The notes under the pieces are model-generated. The model was not told the origin of the DNA, searched no databases, and saw only the letters and a program-made list of their open reading frames with translations. The translations under genes and the position numbers were made by a program. Below are positions 24,067 through 34,486 of a stretch of 64,000 bases of DNA, piece by piece. The stretch's first letter is position 1. Each line of letters begins with the position of its first letter. This DNA comes from Bradyrhizobium liaoningense (GTDB lineage: Bacteria > Pseudomonadota > Alphaproteobacteria > Rhizobiales > Xanthobacteraceae), in NCBI RefSeq assembly GCF_018130825.1, contig NZ_JAFCJS010000005.1, forward strand, positions 496,001 to 560,000. The letters are read 5' to 3'.

Positions 24067-25092
24067 CTACCCGCCGAACCGATCCCTCCACGCCGGCTGC
24101 GCGCCGGGGAAGGGCAATGCCGTCGCGCTGTAGACGCCGCGGGCGATCGCGCGCGCGACCACATTGGCTGCGATCGTGCCGAGCTCGGTGAGGCCGGCCA
24201 GCGGCTCGATCGGCTTCTCGCCGGTTGCCGCCGCAAACAGCACGTCGCCGTCGGTCGGTGCATGCACCGGATAGATCGCACGGGCAAAGCCGGTGTGCGC
24301 GATCATCGCCAGCCGCTTGGCCTGGGGTTTGGTCAGCACCGCGTCGGTGACGACGGCGCCGATGGTGGTGTTTTCGCGCGCGGTTGCCGCGGGACCGCCC
24401 TTGATGCGCATGCGTAGCATGTCTTCGGTGAACTTCTCGGGCAGGCCGCGTCCGCCGAACTCGCCGCCCAGTTCGAACGGCGCCGCCCAGAACCACGGCC
24501 CGTCGCCGACGGTGACACTGCCGACCGCGTTGACGGCGACGATCGCCGCGACCTTCACGCCGTCAGGCGTCACCGCCGAGGCCGAGCCGAGCCCGCCCTT
24601 GAACGTTGCCGTGGTGGCCCCGAAGCCCGCGCCGACGCTGCCGAGCGCGAAGTCCGTGCCGGCCGCGACGGCCGCGGCGTAGCCGAGGTCGCGATAGGGC
24701 GAGAAGCGTCCCCAGGCCTTGTCACCGCCATTGAGGAGGTCGAACAGGATCGCGCCCGGCACGATCGGGATCAGCGCTTCGCGAACCCGGTGGCCGCGGC
24801 CCTGCTCGGCGAGCCAGGCCTGCACGCCGCCGCCGGTATCGAGGCCAAAGGCGGAACCGCCCGACAGCGCGATCGCGTCGACGCGCTCGACGGTGTTGGC
24901 GAGATCGAGCAGTGCGTCCTCGCGCGTTCCGGGGCCGCCGCCGCGCACGTCGATCGCCGCGACCGCGGGCTGGTCGAAGATGATCGCGGTCGCGCCGGTG
25001 GCGATTTTGGCATCCACGGCATGGCCGACGCGGACGCCGGCGATATCGGTGAGAAGGTTTTTCAAGGTCGGCACTCCGTGCGCTGCGGACAT
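24067..25092 (-). CDS. P1-family (S58, DmpA-like) peptidase
   Basis: The 341-residue protein belongs to the self-processing aminopeptidases/esterases related to DmpA. Diagnostic stretches are 'GVRVGHAVD', 'VDAIALSGGSAFGLDTGGGVQ', 'AAIVAVNAVGSV' and 'ENTTIGAVVTDA', where the conserved Thr of the processing site would become the new N-terminus of the beta chain. No signal peptide is seen. The substrate is unknown; family members trim N-terminal residues or D-amino-acid and beta-peptide bonds. Confidence 0.88.
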   Translation of the reverse strand: MSAAHGVPTLKNLLTDIAGVRVGHAVDAKIATGATAIIFDQPAVAAIDVRGGGPGTREDALLDLANTVERVDAIALSGGSAFGLDTGGGVQAWLAEQGRGHRVREALIPIVPGAILFDLLNGGDKAWGRFSPYRDLGYAAAVAAGTDFALGSVGAGFGATTATFKGGLGSASAVTPDGVKVAAIVAVNAVGSVTVGDGPWFWAAPFELGGEFGGRGLPEKFTEDMLRMRIKGGPAATARENTTIGAVVTDAVLTKPQAKRLAMIAHTGFARAIYPVHAPTDGDVLFAAATGEKPIEPLAGLTELGTIAANVVARAIARGVYSATALPFPGAQPAWRDRFGG

Positions 25093-25119
25093 TAGCGATA
25101 GCGCACCGCTACCTTCGGC

Positions 25120-27945
25120 TCAACTCGCCAGCGCGGTCCTGAGCATCTTGGCAAGCTCGGACTTGCGGTAGGGCTTGGCCAGCAGCAGCACGCCGGAATC
25201 GAGCCTGCCGTGATGGACGATGGCATTCTCGGTGTAGCCCGAGGTGAACAGCGTCTTCAGGTCGGGGCGGCGGCGGGCGGCCTCGTCGGCGAGCTGGCGG
25301 CCGTTCATGGCGCCCGGCATGATGATGTCGGTGAAGAGCAGGTCGATGTTCTTGTCGGCATCGATGATGGTGAGGGCTTCGGCCGCGTTGGCGGCCTCCA
25401 GCGCCGCATAGCCGAGGCTCTTGACCTGGGTCACCACATATTGCCGCACCAGTGCGTCGTCCTCGACGATCAGGATCTTCTCGTCGCCGCCGGCGATGGG
25501 GGCGTTCTGGAGCGCCTCGAACTCGGTCTCCTGCACGCCGGTCGAGCGCGGCAGGTAGATCTTCACGCTCGTGCCGTGGCCTTCCTCGCTGTAGATCTTG
25601 ATGTGTCCGCCGGACTGCTTGACGAAGCCGAACACCATGCTGAGCCCGAGGCCGGTGCCCTTGCCGACCTCCTTGGTCGTGAAGAACGGGTCGAACACCC
25701 GATCGATCAGATCGGCCGGAATGCCGCTACCGGTGTCGCTGACCGCGATCATCACGTAATTGCCGGCGGTGACGTCGGGGTTCATGCTGGCATAGCCGTC
25801 GTCGAGGAAGACGTTGCGTGTCTCCAGCACCAGGGTGCCGCCGTCGGGCATGGCATCGCGCGCGTTCAGCGCCAGATTGAGGATCGCGGTGGAGAGCTGG
25901 CCGGGATCGACCAGCGTCGGCCAGGCATCCTCGGTGAGCTGCGGCATGATGGTGATCTGCTCGCCCAGCGTCGGATGCAGGAGCTTGGCGGCCTCGAGCG
26001 CCAGCGCATTGACGTCGATCTCGCGCGGCTGGAGCGGCTGCTTGCGGGCGAAGGCAAGCAGATGCTTGGTCAGTTGCGCGCCGCGCTCGGCGGCATCGTC
26101 GATCAGCTTGGTGATGGCGGCAAGCTCCGGCCGGTCGGCGACGGCATCCGCCAGGATGCCGATCGTGCCGGTGATGACGGTCAGCACGTTGTTGAAGTCG
26201 TGGGCGACGCCGCCGGTGAGCTGGCCGATGGAGTCCATCTTCTGGACCTGCCTGAGTTGAGCCTCGGCAGCCTGTTTCTCGGTGAGGTCACGGCCGATGA
26301 AGAAATGGCGTTTCACGGGCGCGGACCAGGTGCCCATCCAGTTCAGCGTGACCTCGTGACCGTCGTGATGGTAGTAGCGCGCCTCGAAGCTGCGCTTGAC
26401 CGCCCCGCGCCGCGCCGCGCGCATCTCACCGCGCGTCTTCTCGAGGTCGTCGGGGTGGATGAACTCGATTGCACTGTGCCCGACCATGTCCTCCGGGCTG
26501 AAGCCGAGGATGGTCTTCACGCTGGGGCTGACCTGGATGAAATTGCCAAAACCATCGGTGACCAGGATCAGGTCCTGCGAGGTCTCGAAGATGCGCTGGC
26601 GCTCCTCGATCTCCCGATTGAGAGCCATCTCGGCTCGCTTCCGCTCCGTCACGTCGCGGGCCACCTTGGAGGCGCCGATGATCTTGCCGTCGGTTGATCG
26701 CAGCGGCACCTGGCTCAGCACCACGTCGATCGGTTGACCGTTCTTGTGCAGCCGCACCGCCTCCTGCTGGTCGATGACCTCGCCATTGCGCGTGCGCGCC
26801 AGGTTCTCGGCGATGTCTTCAAGCTGGTCGTCCGGCATGATGATGTCGATGGAGCGGCCGACCGCCTCGCTGGCGGAGTAGCCGAAGACGCGCTCGGCCG
26901 CGTGGTTCCAGGTCGTGATCGTGCCGTCGAGCGACTTGGTGATGATGGCGTCGTTGGAGGATTCGACGACCGCGGTGAAAAGCCGCTCGCGCTCGGCGTG
27001 ATAGTCGCGCTCGGCGTCCGATCGGCGTTTCAATGCGCCGACCATGCCCGCGGTCTGGGCCTGGAGGCGGACGTTCTCGACCAGGAGCACCGCGAGCACG
27101 AAGGTCGCCGAGCAGAGGCCATAGAGGCGGCCGGCGTAGAAGCCGAGATCGAAGCGCGCGACGTTCACGATCGCCGAGAGCGCGATGTCGAACAGCCAGG
27201 CGCACATCACGACCATGAGCCAGATGTCGATCACCGAATGCGGCTTGCGAAACCACAGCGAGACGAGCGCGGCAAAGCTCAGCGACCACACGAAGGACAC
27301 GACGCCGATCATGGTCGGCGTGTAGCGGCCGTCGCGCAGCAGGACCGGGAGCAACTCGTGCTGGGCCGTGACGATCCAGGCGAAGACGGCCATGGCGGCG
27401 ATGACGCCGAACACGATGCCGCAGATCGCGCCGGTCGTCGTGCCGCGAATCCTGGCGCCGCCATCGGCCTCCTTCAACCAGGCATAGCCCAGCACGCAGA
27501 TCGGAAAGCCGGCGTGCCAGATCATGTAGAGCCAGACCGTGGTCTGCCGGCCGGCGCCGAGAAGCCCGGTCGGCGTGAACAGGCCGGGGAAGGTGAGGGC
27601 ATGGACCACGGCGGCGGCGGCGGTGAACAGATAGCCGGTCGCGAGCCACAGCAACGCGCGGGTCCGCAAAACCGAAAACTGCGACAGCAGCAGCACCGCG
27701 GTGACGGTGTCGCTGACGGCAAGGGCGGACTGATAACTCGCGACAAAGGCGGGAACGGGCAGGAGCGGGATACCTGCGAAGGGAACGGCCAGCGCGAACA
27801 GGATCGCGGACACGCCGACGATCGCCAATGCGGCGGTGCGGTCGGTCGAGGCGGCCGGCAGGGTCGAAAGGAATGTGCTTCGGTCGATCGTTGCGGGCAC
27901 GTCCACCTCTCGCAGACCGGTCTTCGCCATCATCGTCGACGTCAT
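25120..27945 (-). CDS. Hybrid histidine kinase: MASE4-like membrane domain, two PAS, kinase, receiver
   Basis: The 941-residue protein has about eight N-terminal membrane segments (to near residue 290) resembling the MASE4 sensory domain. PAS 1 lies near 325-440 ('SSNDAIITKSLDGTITTWNHAAERVFGYS') and PAS 2 near 450-560. The HisKA domain has His582 (GGVAHDFNN). A HATPase domain (NLALNARDAMPDGG, DTGSGIP, GKGTGLGLSMVFG) and a C-terminal receiver with Asp873 (LFTDIIMPG) follow. This is a sensor with an internal phosphorelay step. A stand-alone receiver gene lies divergently 227 bases away. Upstream of ATG no strong ribosome site is seen; MMAK four codons on is an alternative. Confidence 0.92.
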   Translation of the reverse strand: MTSTMMAKTGLREVDVPATIDRSTFLSTLPAASTDRTAALAIVGVSAILFALAVPFAGIPLLPVPAFVASYQSALAVSDTVTAVLLLSQFSVLRTRALLWLATGYLFTAAAAVVHALTFPGLFTPTGLLGAGRQTTVWLYMIWHAGFPICVLGYAWLKEADGGARIRGTTTGAICGIVFGVIAAMAVFAWIVTAQHELLPVLLRDGRYTPTMIGVVSFVWSLSFAALVSLWFRKPHSVIDIWLMVVMCAWLFDIALSAIVNVARFDLGFYAGRLYGLCSATFVLAVLLVENVRLQAQTAGMVGALKRRSDAERDYHAERERLFTAVVESSNDAIITKSLDGTITTWNHAAERVFGYSASEAVGRSIDIIMPDDQLEDIAENLARTRNGEVIDQQEAVRLHKNGQPIDVVLSQVPLRSTDGKIIGASKVARDVTERKRAEMALNREIEERQRIFETSQDLILVTDGFGNFIQVSPSVKTILGFSPEDMVGHSAIEFIHPDDLEKTRGEMRAARRGAVKRSFEARYYHHDGHEVTLNWMGTWSAPVKRHFFIGRDLTEKQAAEAQLRQVQKMDSIGQLTGGVAHDFNNVLTVITGTIGILADAVADRPELAAITKLIDDAAERGAQLTKHLLAFARKQPLQPREIDVNALALEAAKLLHPTLGEQITIMPQLTEDAWPTLVDPGQLSTAILNLALNARDAMPDGGTLVLETRNVFLDDGYASMNPDVTAGNYVMIAVSDTGSGIPADLIDRVFDPFFTTKEVGKGTGLGLSMVFGFVKQSGGHIKIYSEEGHGTSVKIYLPRSTGVQETEFEALQNAPIAGGDEKILIVEDDALVRQYVVTQVKSLGYAALEAANAAEALTIIDADKNIDLLFTDIIMPGAMNGRQLADEAARRRPDLKTLFTSGYTENAIVHHGRLDSGVLLLAKPYRKSELAKMLRTALAS

Positions 27946-28172
27946 TCGGGTTGCCGTGGGCCGGCTCTATGGTAGCGGGTTATAGGCTCGTATCCTGTAC
28001 CGTTGCGGCGGCGACTCAACCGAAGGTTACAGTTTACTTAATTTTGGTGGGGACGCGGTATAGGGGACGGGTAAGATGCGCTTTACTGGACGGTGCCATA
28101 ATGCCCTTCCGTCGTGGTGGGTTCCAGGTTTGAATCATTCGATTTGATCTCAATATCCGGGAGTTGTTCCCT

Positions 28173-28559
28173 ATGCCCCGCGTTCTCATCATCGACGACC
28201 AGAAGGACGTCCGCGCGATGGTCGCGATCGTTCTCCGGGTCAATCGCTTCGAGGTCGTGGAGGCCGAAAGCGGTGCGGCCGGGCTGAAAGCCTTCGCGGA
28301 AAGCCCGTGTGACGCGGTAATCGTCGATATCTTCCTTGGTGACACCAGTGGCGTCGACGTCATCGCGAGCCTGCGCGAGCGTGCGCCGGGACTCCCCATC
28401 ATTGCGGTGTCCGGGATGACGACGCTGGATTTCCTGGACCAAGCGCCTCACCTCGCCAATGTGGTCTGCCTGCAAAAGCCGTTTCGGCCGAACGACCTCC
28501 TGCAGGCACTGCGGAAGGCCCAGGCCGCGGCGGGCGGAGAGCTGCCCGCAGCCGTCTGA
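28173..28559 (+). CDS. Stand-alone receiver-domain response regulator
   Basis: The 128-residue protein is a single receiver domain: Asp8-Asp9 acidic pair, phospho-acceptor Asp52 (VIVDIFLGD) and the conserved lysine in 'LQKPFRP'. It has no output domain, so it may act by protein contact or as a phosphate shuttle. The ATG at 28173 has GGGAG nine bases upstream. It is divergent from the large hybrid kinase, which suggests a functional link. A strong hairpin follows. Confidence 0.92.
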   Translation: MPRVLIIDDQKDVRAMVAIVLRVNRFEVVEAESGAAGLKAFAESPCDAVIVDIFLGDTSGVDVIASLRERAPGLPIIAVSGMTTLDFLDQAPHLANVVCLQKPFRPNDLLQALRKAQAAAGGELPAAV

Positions 28560-28575
28560 CTTTGGCGCAAGAAGA

Positions 28576-28600
28576 AACGCCCCGGGCAAGCCGGGGCGTT
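28576..28600. terminator. Bidirectional-type hairpin between convergent genes
   Basis: AACGCCCCGG (28576-28585) and CCGGGGCGTT (28591-28600) are perfect ten-base arms around a five-base loop. The element separates the receiver gene from livK, which is convergent. There is only a short T/A flank, so it could serve both strands. Confidence 0.75.
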
Positions 28601-28638
28601 GTGAGGGTTGGATGGCAGCCTGAGGCCCGGCAAGCGCG

Positions 28639-29757
28639 TTAGGTGCCGCTGCCCTTGATCTCGGTGTAGCCGCCCTTGGCGTCCCATTTGTAGACGACGT
28701 AATCGATCTGCTTGATGTCGCCCTTGGCGTCATACTCGATCGGGCCGATCACGGTGTCCCACTTGCCGGCCTTCATCGCTTCCATGACCTTCTTGGCGTC
28801 GGTGGTGCCCGCCTTCTTGGCCGCCTGCGACCACACCTGCATCGCCGCGTAGGTGTAGAGCGTATAGCCTTCGGGGTCGATGTTCTTGGCCTTGAAGGCG
28901 TCGACGATCTTCTTGGCCGTCGGCTTGTTGCGCGGATCGGGGCCGAAGGTGAACAGGGTGCCTTCGCCGGCGGGGCCGGTGATGGAGGCGTACTCCTTGT
29001 CGGCGAGCGCGTCGCCGGCCATCAGCACCGTCTTGAGGCCCTGGTCACGCATCTGGCGCAGGATCAGGCCGCTCTCCTGATGGTAGCCGCCGACATAGAC
29101 GAGGTCGATGTTGTCGCGCTTCAGGCGCGAGACGATCGCGTTGAAGTCCTTGTCGCCCTTGTTATAGGACTCGTACATCTTCTCGGTGATGCCGGCCTTG
29201 TTGAGCGCCTTCTTGGTCTCGTCCGCAAGACCCTTGCCGTAGGTGGTCTTGTCGTTGAGGATCGCGATGTTCTTGCCCTTGAAGTTCTTGGCGATGTACT
29301 GCGCCGCGATCAGGCCCTGCTGATCGTCGCGGCCGCAGACGCGCGCCACGTTCCAGAGCTTGCGCTCGGTGAAGAGCGGGTTGGTCGAGGCCGGGGTGAT
29401 CTGAAGGACGTTGCCGTCCGCATAGGCCTCGGAGGCGGGAATCGACGACGACGAGCAATAGTGCCCGGCGACGAAGGGGATCTTGGCGCCGGCGATCTTC
29501 TCGGCGATCGAGCGTGCCTGCTTCGGGTCGCAGGCATCGTCCTCGACCGAGAGCGCAAGCTTCTTGCCGTTGACGCCGCCGGCGGCGTTGATATCCGCCA
29601 CCGCCATTTCGGCGCCGTTCTTCATCTGGCGGCCGAAGGCCGACTCGCCGCCGGTCATCGGGCCTGCGACTGCGATGGTGACATCCTGCGCGAATGCCGC
29701 GCTCGACAGCGCGATCGACGCGCCGAATGCCAGACCGATGAGCTTCAGTGATTTCAT
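28639..29757 (-). CDS. livK: Branched-chain amino acid ABC transporter, substrate-binding protein
   Basis: The 372-residue periplasmic protein has a Sec signal peptide (MKSLKLIGLAFGASIALSS, cleavage near AFA|QDV). The mature part is typical of Leu/Ile/Val-binding proteins: 'GPMTGGESAFGRQMKNGAEMAV', 'VAGHYCSSSSIPASEAYA' and 'DLVYVGGYHQESGLILRQM'. GAGG lies seven bases before ATG. It is the last gene of the liv set, 150 bases after livF, and may have its own ribosome loading. The exact ligand among amino acids or amides is not certain. Confidence 0.94.
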   Translation of the reverse strand: MKSLKLIGLAFGASIALSSAAFAQDVTIAVAGPMTGGESAFGRQMKNGAEMAVADINAAGGVNGKKLALSVEDDACDPKQARSIAEKIAGAKIPFVAGHYCSSSSIPASEAYADGNVLQITPASTNPLFTERKLWNVARVCGRDDQQGLIAAQYIAKNFKGKNIAILNDKTTYGKGLADETKKALNKAGITEKMYESYNKGDKDFNAIVSRLKRDNIDLVYVGGYHQESGLILRQMRDQGLKTVLMAGDALADKEYASITGPAGEGTLFTFGPDPRNKPTAKKIVDAFKAKNIDPEGYTLYTYAAMQVWSQAAKKAGTTDAKKVMEAMKAGKWDTVIGPIEYDAKGDIKQIDYVVYKWDAKGGYTEIKGSGT

Positions 29758-29907
29758 GAGATACCTCGCGGGTGGTCGCCTGTGGAAGTCGCCGGGCATG
29801 CCCGGTCCAAACCGGCGCCATTCTTGAATGAATTCGAGGAGAAGTCACCGGCAAAATACGGGCATTGGCGGAGATATCTCGCCACATTGCGCTGCAGATG
29901 GCCGCAC

Positions 29908-30647
29908 TCAGCCGTGCCGGCCGCCTTCCAGATAGGCGGCGCGAATCTCAGGGCGCTGCAGCAACTCGGCGCCGGTCCCGGCCAGCGTGATCAGGCCGTT
30001 GACCATGACATAGCCACGGTGGGCGAGCTTGAGCGCATGGTTGGCGTTCTGCTCGACGATCAGGACGGTCAGGCCGTCCTGCCGGTTCAGGGTGCGGATC
30101 GCGTCGAAAATCTGGCGGGCGATCAGTGGCGCGAGCCCGAGCGAGGGCTCGTCGAGCAGGAGCAGGCGGGGACGGCTCATCAAGGCGCGGCCGATCGCCA
30201 GCATCTGCTGCTCGCCGCCGGACAGGGTTCCGCCGCGCTGGGCGTAGCGTTCCTTCAGCCGGGGAAACAGCGTGAAGACGCGCTGGAGCGTCGCCTCGCG
30301 CTCCGCATCGGTGCACCCGGTGGCATCGGCCCCCATCTGGAGGTTTTCCGCCACGCTCATGCGCGGGAAGATGCGGCGACCCTCCGGCGATTGCGCGATG
30401 CGCAAATGCGCGATCTCATGGGTCGGCACGTCGGTGATGTCGCGGCCTTCGTACAGGATCTGGCCGGCGCGGGCCCGCGGCTTGCCGAAGATCGTCATCA
30501 TCAGCGTCGACTTGCCGGCGCCGTTGGCGCCGATCAGCGCTACGATCTCGCCGGCATTGATCTCGACGTCGACGCCCTTCAGCGCCTCGATCTTGCCGTA
30601 GGCGGCGCGCAGGGACCGGATCGCGAGCAGGGGAGTGGGGGCCGCCG

Positions 30648-30651
<4 letters not shown>
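29908..30651 (-). CDS. livF: Branched-chain amino acid ABC transporter, ATPase
   Basis: The 247-residue ATP-binding subunit has Walker A GANGAGKS, signature LSGGEQQM, Walker B LLLLDEPSLGL and the H-loop region 'VLIVEQNANHAL' typical of LivF. The GTG start at 30651 overlaps the livG stop by four bases and has a GGAGGG site. It sits on the cytoplasmic face of the LivHM channel. Confidence 0.96.
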
Positions 30652-31498
<847 letters not shown>

Positions 31499-31502
<4 letters not shown>

Positions 31503-32818
31503 CCGTGCCCTTCCTTGACGAGGTCGGAGGAGATCGCCTGCGCCTTGGTCAGATACACGGTCGGGGCACGATGGCCGATCAGGCCGCGCGGCCGCCAGAT
31601 CATGATCAGCACCATGGCCATGCCGAACACCAGCATGCGGTAGGTCTCGAGGCCGCGGAACAGCTCGAAGCCGCCGATCATGGCGAGCGCGGCGAGCGCG
31701 ACGCCGAGCTGCGAGCCCATGCCGCCGAGCACGACGATGGCCAGCACCAGCGCCGATTCCTGGAAGGTGAAGGATTCCGGGCTGATAAAGCCCTGCCGGG
31801 TGGCGAAGAACGCGCCGGCGAAGCCGCCGAACATGGCGCCAGTCGCAAATGCCGTGAGCTTCGTCGTCGTGGTGTTGATGCCGAGCGCGCGGCAGGCGAC
31901 CTCGTCCTCGCGCAAGGCCTCCCAGGCACGGCCGATCGGCAGGCGGCGCAGGCGGATCGTCACCCAGTTGGTGAGCAGCGCCAGCGCCAGGATCAGGTAG
32001 AACAGGAAGACGATGCGGTGGGTCGAGGAGTACTCGATGCCGAGTTTTGCTGCTAACCCGTCATCGCTGTTGTCGAGCGGAATGCCGAAGAAGGTGGGAC
32101 GGGGAATGCCGGAGACGCCGTTGGGACCACCGGTCAAACTCTGCCAGTTGATGATGACGAGGCGGATGATCTCGCCGAAGGCCAGCGTCACGATGGCGAG
32201 GTAGTCGCCGCGCAGGCGCAGCACTGGGAAGCCGAGCAGCACGCCCCAGAACGCGGCGAGGATGCCGGCGAGCGGCAGGCAGACCCAGAACGACCAGCCG
32301 AAATTGGTGGCGAGCAGCGCGTAGGAATAGGCGCCCACCGCATAGAATGCGACATAGCCGAGATCGAGCAGGCCGGCGAGCCCGACCACCACGTTCAATC
32401 CCCAGCCCAGCATCACATAGGTGAGTACGAGGATCGCGAGATCGAGGATGTAGCGCTGGTTATAGAAAATGACAGGTACCAGCAGCGTGAAGATCAGAAG
32501 CGCCGGCGCGAGGTAGCGGCCGACGAACGACATTCCGCTTTGTATCGCCGGCGGCACCAGCTTCTCGGTGCCGGTCGGGCCGATCCATTGCCGCAATAGC
32601 TCGATCACGATCGAGCCGCCGAACACGATGCCGACGAGAGAGGCGAGCTCGCCGAAACGCGTCATATAGGTGAGCTGGCCGTCGGAGCCTGCCTCGGTAC
32701 GGATGCCGACCATCAGCGAGAACAACACCAGCGCGACGAGGGCGTTGATGAAGGCGGTCTTGAGGAGAGCAAGGATGCCCGTTGCAGGTTTGGCGGTATT
32801 GAGCGAGGGAGCCGTCAC
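31499..32818 (-). CDS. livM: Branched-chain amino acid ABC transporter, permease
   Basis: The 439-residue permease has about ten membrane segments and the LivM hallmarks 'GLLDLGYVAFYAVGAYSYALL', 'GVLLGFPVLRLRGDYLAIVTLAFGEIIR' and 'GRAWEALREDEVACRALGIN' (the EAA-like coupling loop). It starts at GTG 32818, eleven bases after the livH stop. An N-terminal extension of roughly 100 residues with two extra helices precedes the core, as in many alphaproteobacterial LivM. Confidence 0.95.
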
Positions 32819-32829
32819 GCGCGCGCCCG

Positions 32830-33747
32830 TCAGACTTTTTCGACTTCGGGACGGCCGAGCAGGCCGGTCGGCATGAAGATCAGCACGACGATCAGGATCG
32901 AGAACGCCGCGACGTCCTTGTATTCGACCGAGAAATAGGCCGACCAGAACGTCTCGATCAGGCCGATCGCAAGACCCCCGAGCATGGCACCCGGCAGCGA
33001 GCCGATGCCGCCGAGCACGGCCGCGGTGAACGCCTTGATGCCGGCGACGAAGCCCATGAAGAAGTCGACCAGGCCGTAATAGAGCAGGTACATCAGGCCG
33101 GCGACCGCGGCGAGCGCCGCGCCGATCACGAACGTCATGGAGATGGTGCGGTCGACATCGACGCCGAGCAGCGCCGCCATGGTCTGGTCCTGCTCGCAGG
33201 CGCGCATGTCGCGTCCGAGCCGGGTGCGCGACACCAGCCAGGTGAAGATCGCCAGCAGCACGATGGTGGTGACGACCACCATGATCTGGATGTTGGAGAG
33301 CTGGATGACGAAGCCGTCCGTGCTCTCATGCAAGGTGTAGCCGCCGGTGATGAAGGGCGGGATCGGCTTGACCCGGGCGCCTTGCGCCACCTGCGAATAA
33401 TTGGTCAGCACGAAGGACATGCCGATCGCCGACAGCATCGGGGCGAGGCGGAAGGAATGGCGCAGCGGGCGGTAGGCGATGCGCTCGATGGTCCAGCCGT
33501 AGAGCGCGGTGATCGCCATCGACACCAGCAGCACCACGAGCAGGATCACGGGGATCGCAGTGAGGCCGAGCGAAACCAGGATCAGGAAGGTGATCAGGGC
33601 GATGAAGCCGCCGATCATGAAGACGTCGCCATGGGCGAAATTGATCATGCCGACGATGCCGTAGACCATCGTGTAGCCGATCGCGATCAGGCCGTAGATG
33701 GAGCCCAGGACGAGGCCGTTGATGAGCTGCTGGGCGAAATAATCCAT
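32830..33747 (-). CDS. livH: Branched-chain amino acid ABC transporter, permease
   Basis: The 305-residue permease begins MDYFAQQLINGLVLGSIYGL, the standard LivH start, and contains 'GMINFAHGDVFMIGGFIAL' and 'GRDMRACEQDQTMAALLGVDVDRT'. It is the first gene of livHMGF-livK. The 5' leader carries a 16-base tandem duplication right up to the start codon, described separately. Confidence 0.95.
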   Translation of the reverse strand: MDYFAQQLINGLVLGSIYGLIAIGYTMVYGIVGMINFAHGDVFMIGGFIALITFLILVSLGLTAIPVILLVVLLVSMAITALYGWTIERIAYRPLRHSFRLAPMLSAIGMSFVLTNYSQVAQGARVKPIPPFITGGYTLHESTDGFVIQLSNIQIMVVVTTIVLLAIFTWLVSRTRLGRDMRACEQDQTMAALLGVDVDRTISMTFVIGAALAAVAGLMYLLYYGLVDFFMGFVAGIKAFTAAVLGGIGSLPGAMLGGLAIGLIETFWSAYFSVEYKDVAAFSILIVVLIFMPTGLLGRPEVEKV

Positions 33748-34040
33748 GGACTGCCGTTACCCAAGACTGCCGTTACCAAACCTGACGCGGCTCAAAGGGA
33801 GCTCTTCGAGAAGAGTTCTTGGGCCCCGGCAGCCCTTGAGCGTTCTGCCGGTTTTGTAACAGGAGGGAACTGGCGGCCGCAACAGCTCACGCCTCGGCAG
33901 AAGGTCTTGTACAGAGGTCATTTCGGTTACGGATGTCATCCCGGCGGTTCCGAGGTGCGAGGAACCGGGTTCCGCAGGGCAACCAAAATGGAGGCCGGCC
34001 GTTATGACCCCTCTGACGTCCAACAAGGGAGTTTCCCCGA
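33748..34040. other. Divergent intergenic region between livH and the Gln/Gly-rich peptide gene
   Basis: About 290 bases without a convincing gene. It holds the livH leader, a hairpin CGGTTCC/GGAACCG (33945-33951 with 33961-33967) and the start region of the peptide gene. Promoters for both directions are expected here but no clear -10/-35 pair stands out. Confidence 0.5.
33749..33780. repeat. 16-base tandem duplication in the livH leader
   Basis: GACTGCCGTTACCCAA (33749-33764) is followed directly by GACTGCCGTTACCAAA (33765-33780), with one mismatch. On the livH sense strand the pair ends two bases before the ATG, where the ribosome site should be. Confidence 0.7.
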
Positions 34041-34223
34041 ATGACGAAGCAGCAGAACCAGAATCCGGGCCAGCAGAGTCAGACCCCCGGCCAGCAGCGC
34101 CCAGGTCAGCCAGGGCAGCAGCAGGGCGGCGGTCAGAAACCCGGACAGCAGCAGCAGAACGACCCGATGCGCCAGGGCGATCGGCCCGGCCAGCAGGGTG
34201 GCCAGCGCAATCAGGACGAATAG
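34041..34223 (+). CDS. Gln/Gly-rich low-complexity peptide, 60 residues
   Basis: ATG 34041 follows GGGAG at nine bases. The product is almost wholly Gln, Gly, Pro, Asn and Arg, with runs such as PGQQQGGGQKPGQQQQN, and has no hydrophobic segment. It should be disordered. A textbook terminator begins 22 bases after the stop, which supports it as a real transcription unit. No family is assigned; function is unknown. Confidence 0.6.
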   Translation: MTKQQNQNPGQQSQTPGQQRPGQPGQQQGGGQKPGQQQQNDPMRQGDRPGQQGGQRNQDE

Positions 34224-34245
34224 TTTGGAAGCCCGGGAGTAGGAG

Positions 34246-34272
34246 GGCCCCGCCGAAAGGCGGGGCCTTTTT
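34246..34272 (+). terminator. Rho-independent terminator after the Gln/Gly-rich gene
   Basis: GGCCCCGCC (34246-34254) and GGCGGGGCC (34259-34267) form a perfect nine-base stem with a GAAA tetraloop, followed by TTTTT. Confidence 0.92.
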
Positions 34273-34288
34273 CTTTGCGTCTTCCTCC

Positions 34289-34389
34289 GTCATTCCGGGA
34301 TGGTCCGAAGGACCAGACCCGGAATCTCGAGATTCTCAGGTGCGCAATTGCGCACCATAGTTCAATGCTGCGCATTGCCCCGGAATGAC
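34289..34389. repeat. GTCATTCCGG-type palindromic repeat with core GTGCGCAATTGCGCAC
   Basis: The ends are GTCATTCCGGGATGG and CCCCGGAATGAC. The middle holds the perfect palindrome GGTGCGCAATTGCGCACC (34339-34356) and 'tctcgagattctcagg'. It lies between the peptide gene and the next membrane protein. Confidence 0.8.
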
Positions 34390-34486
34390 GAAGGCGCGGG
34401 GGCCAGTTAAGGTAAACGAAGGGTTTAAATTGCCGCCGCAGTCTGATGCGAGTTAGCTCCCCGCAAAGCCTTCCCCTCGGAGGCGG

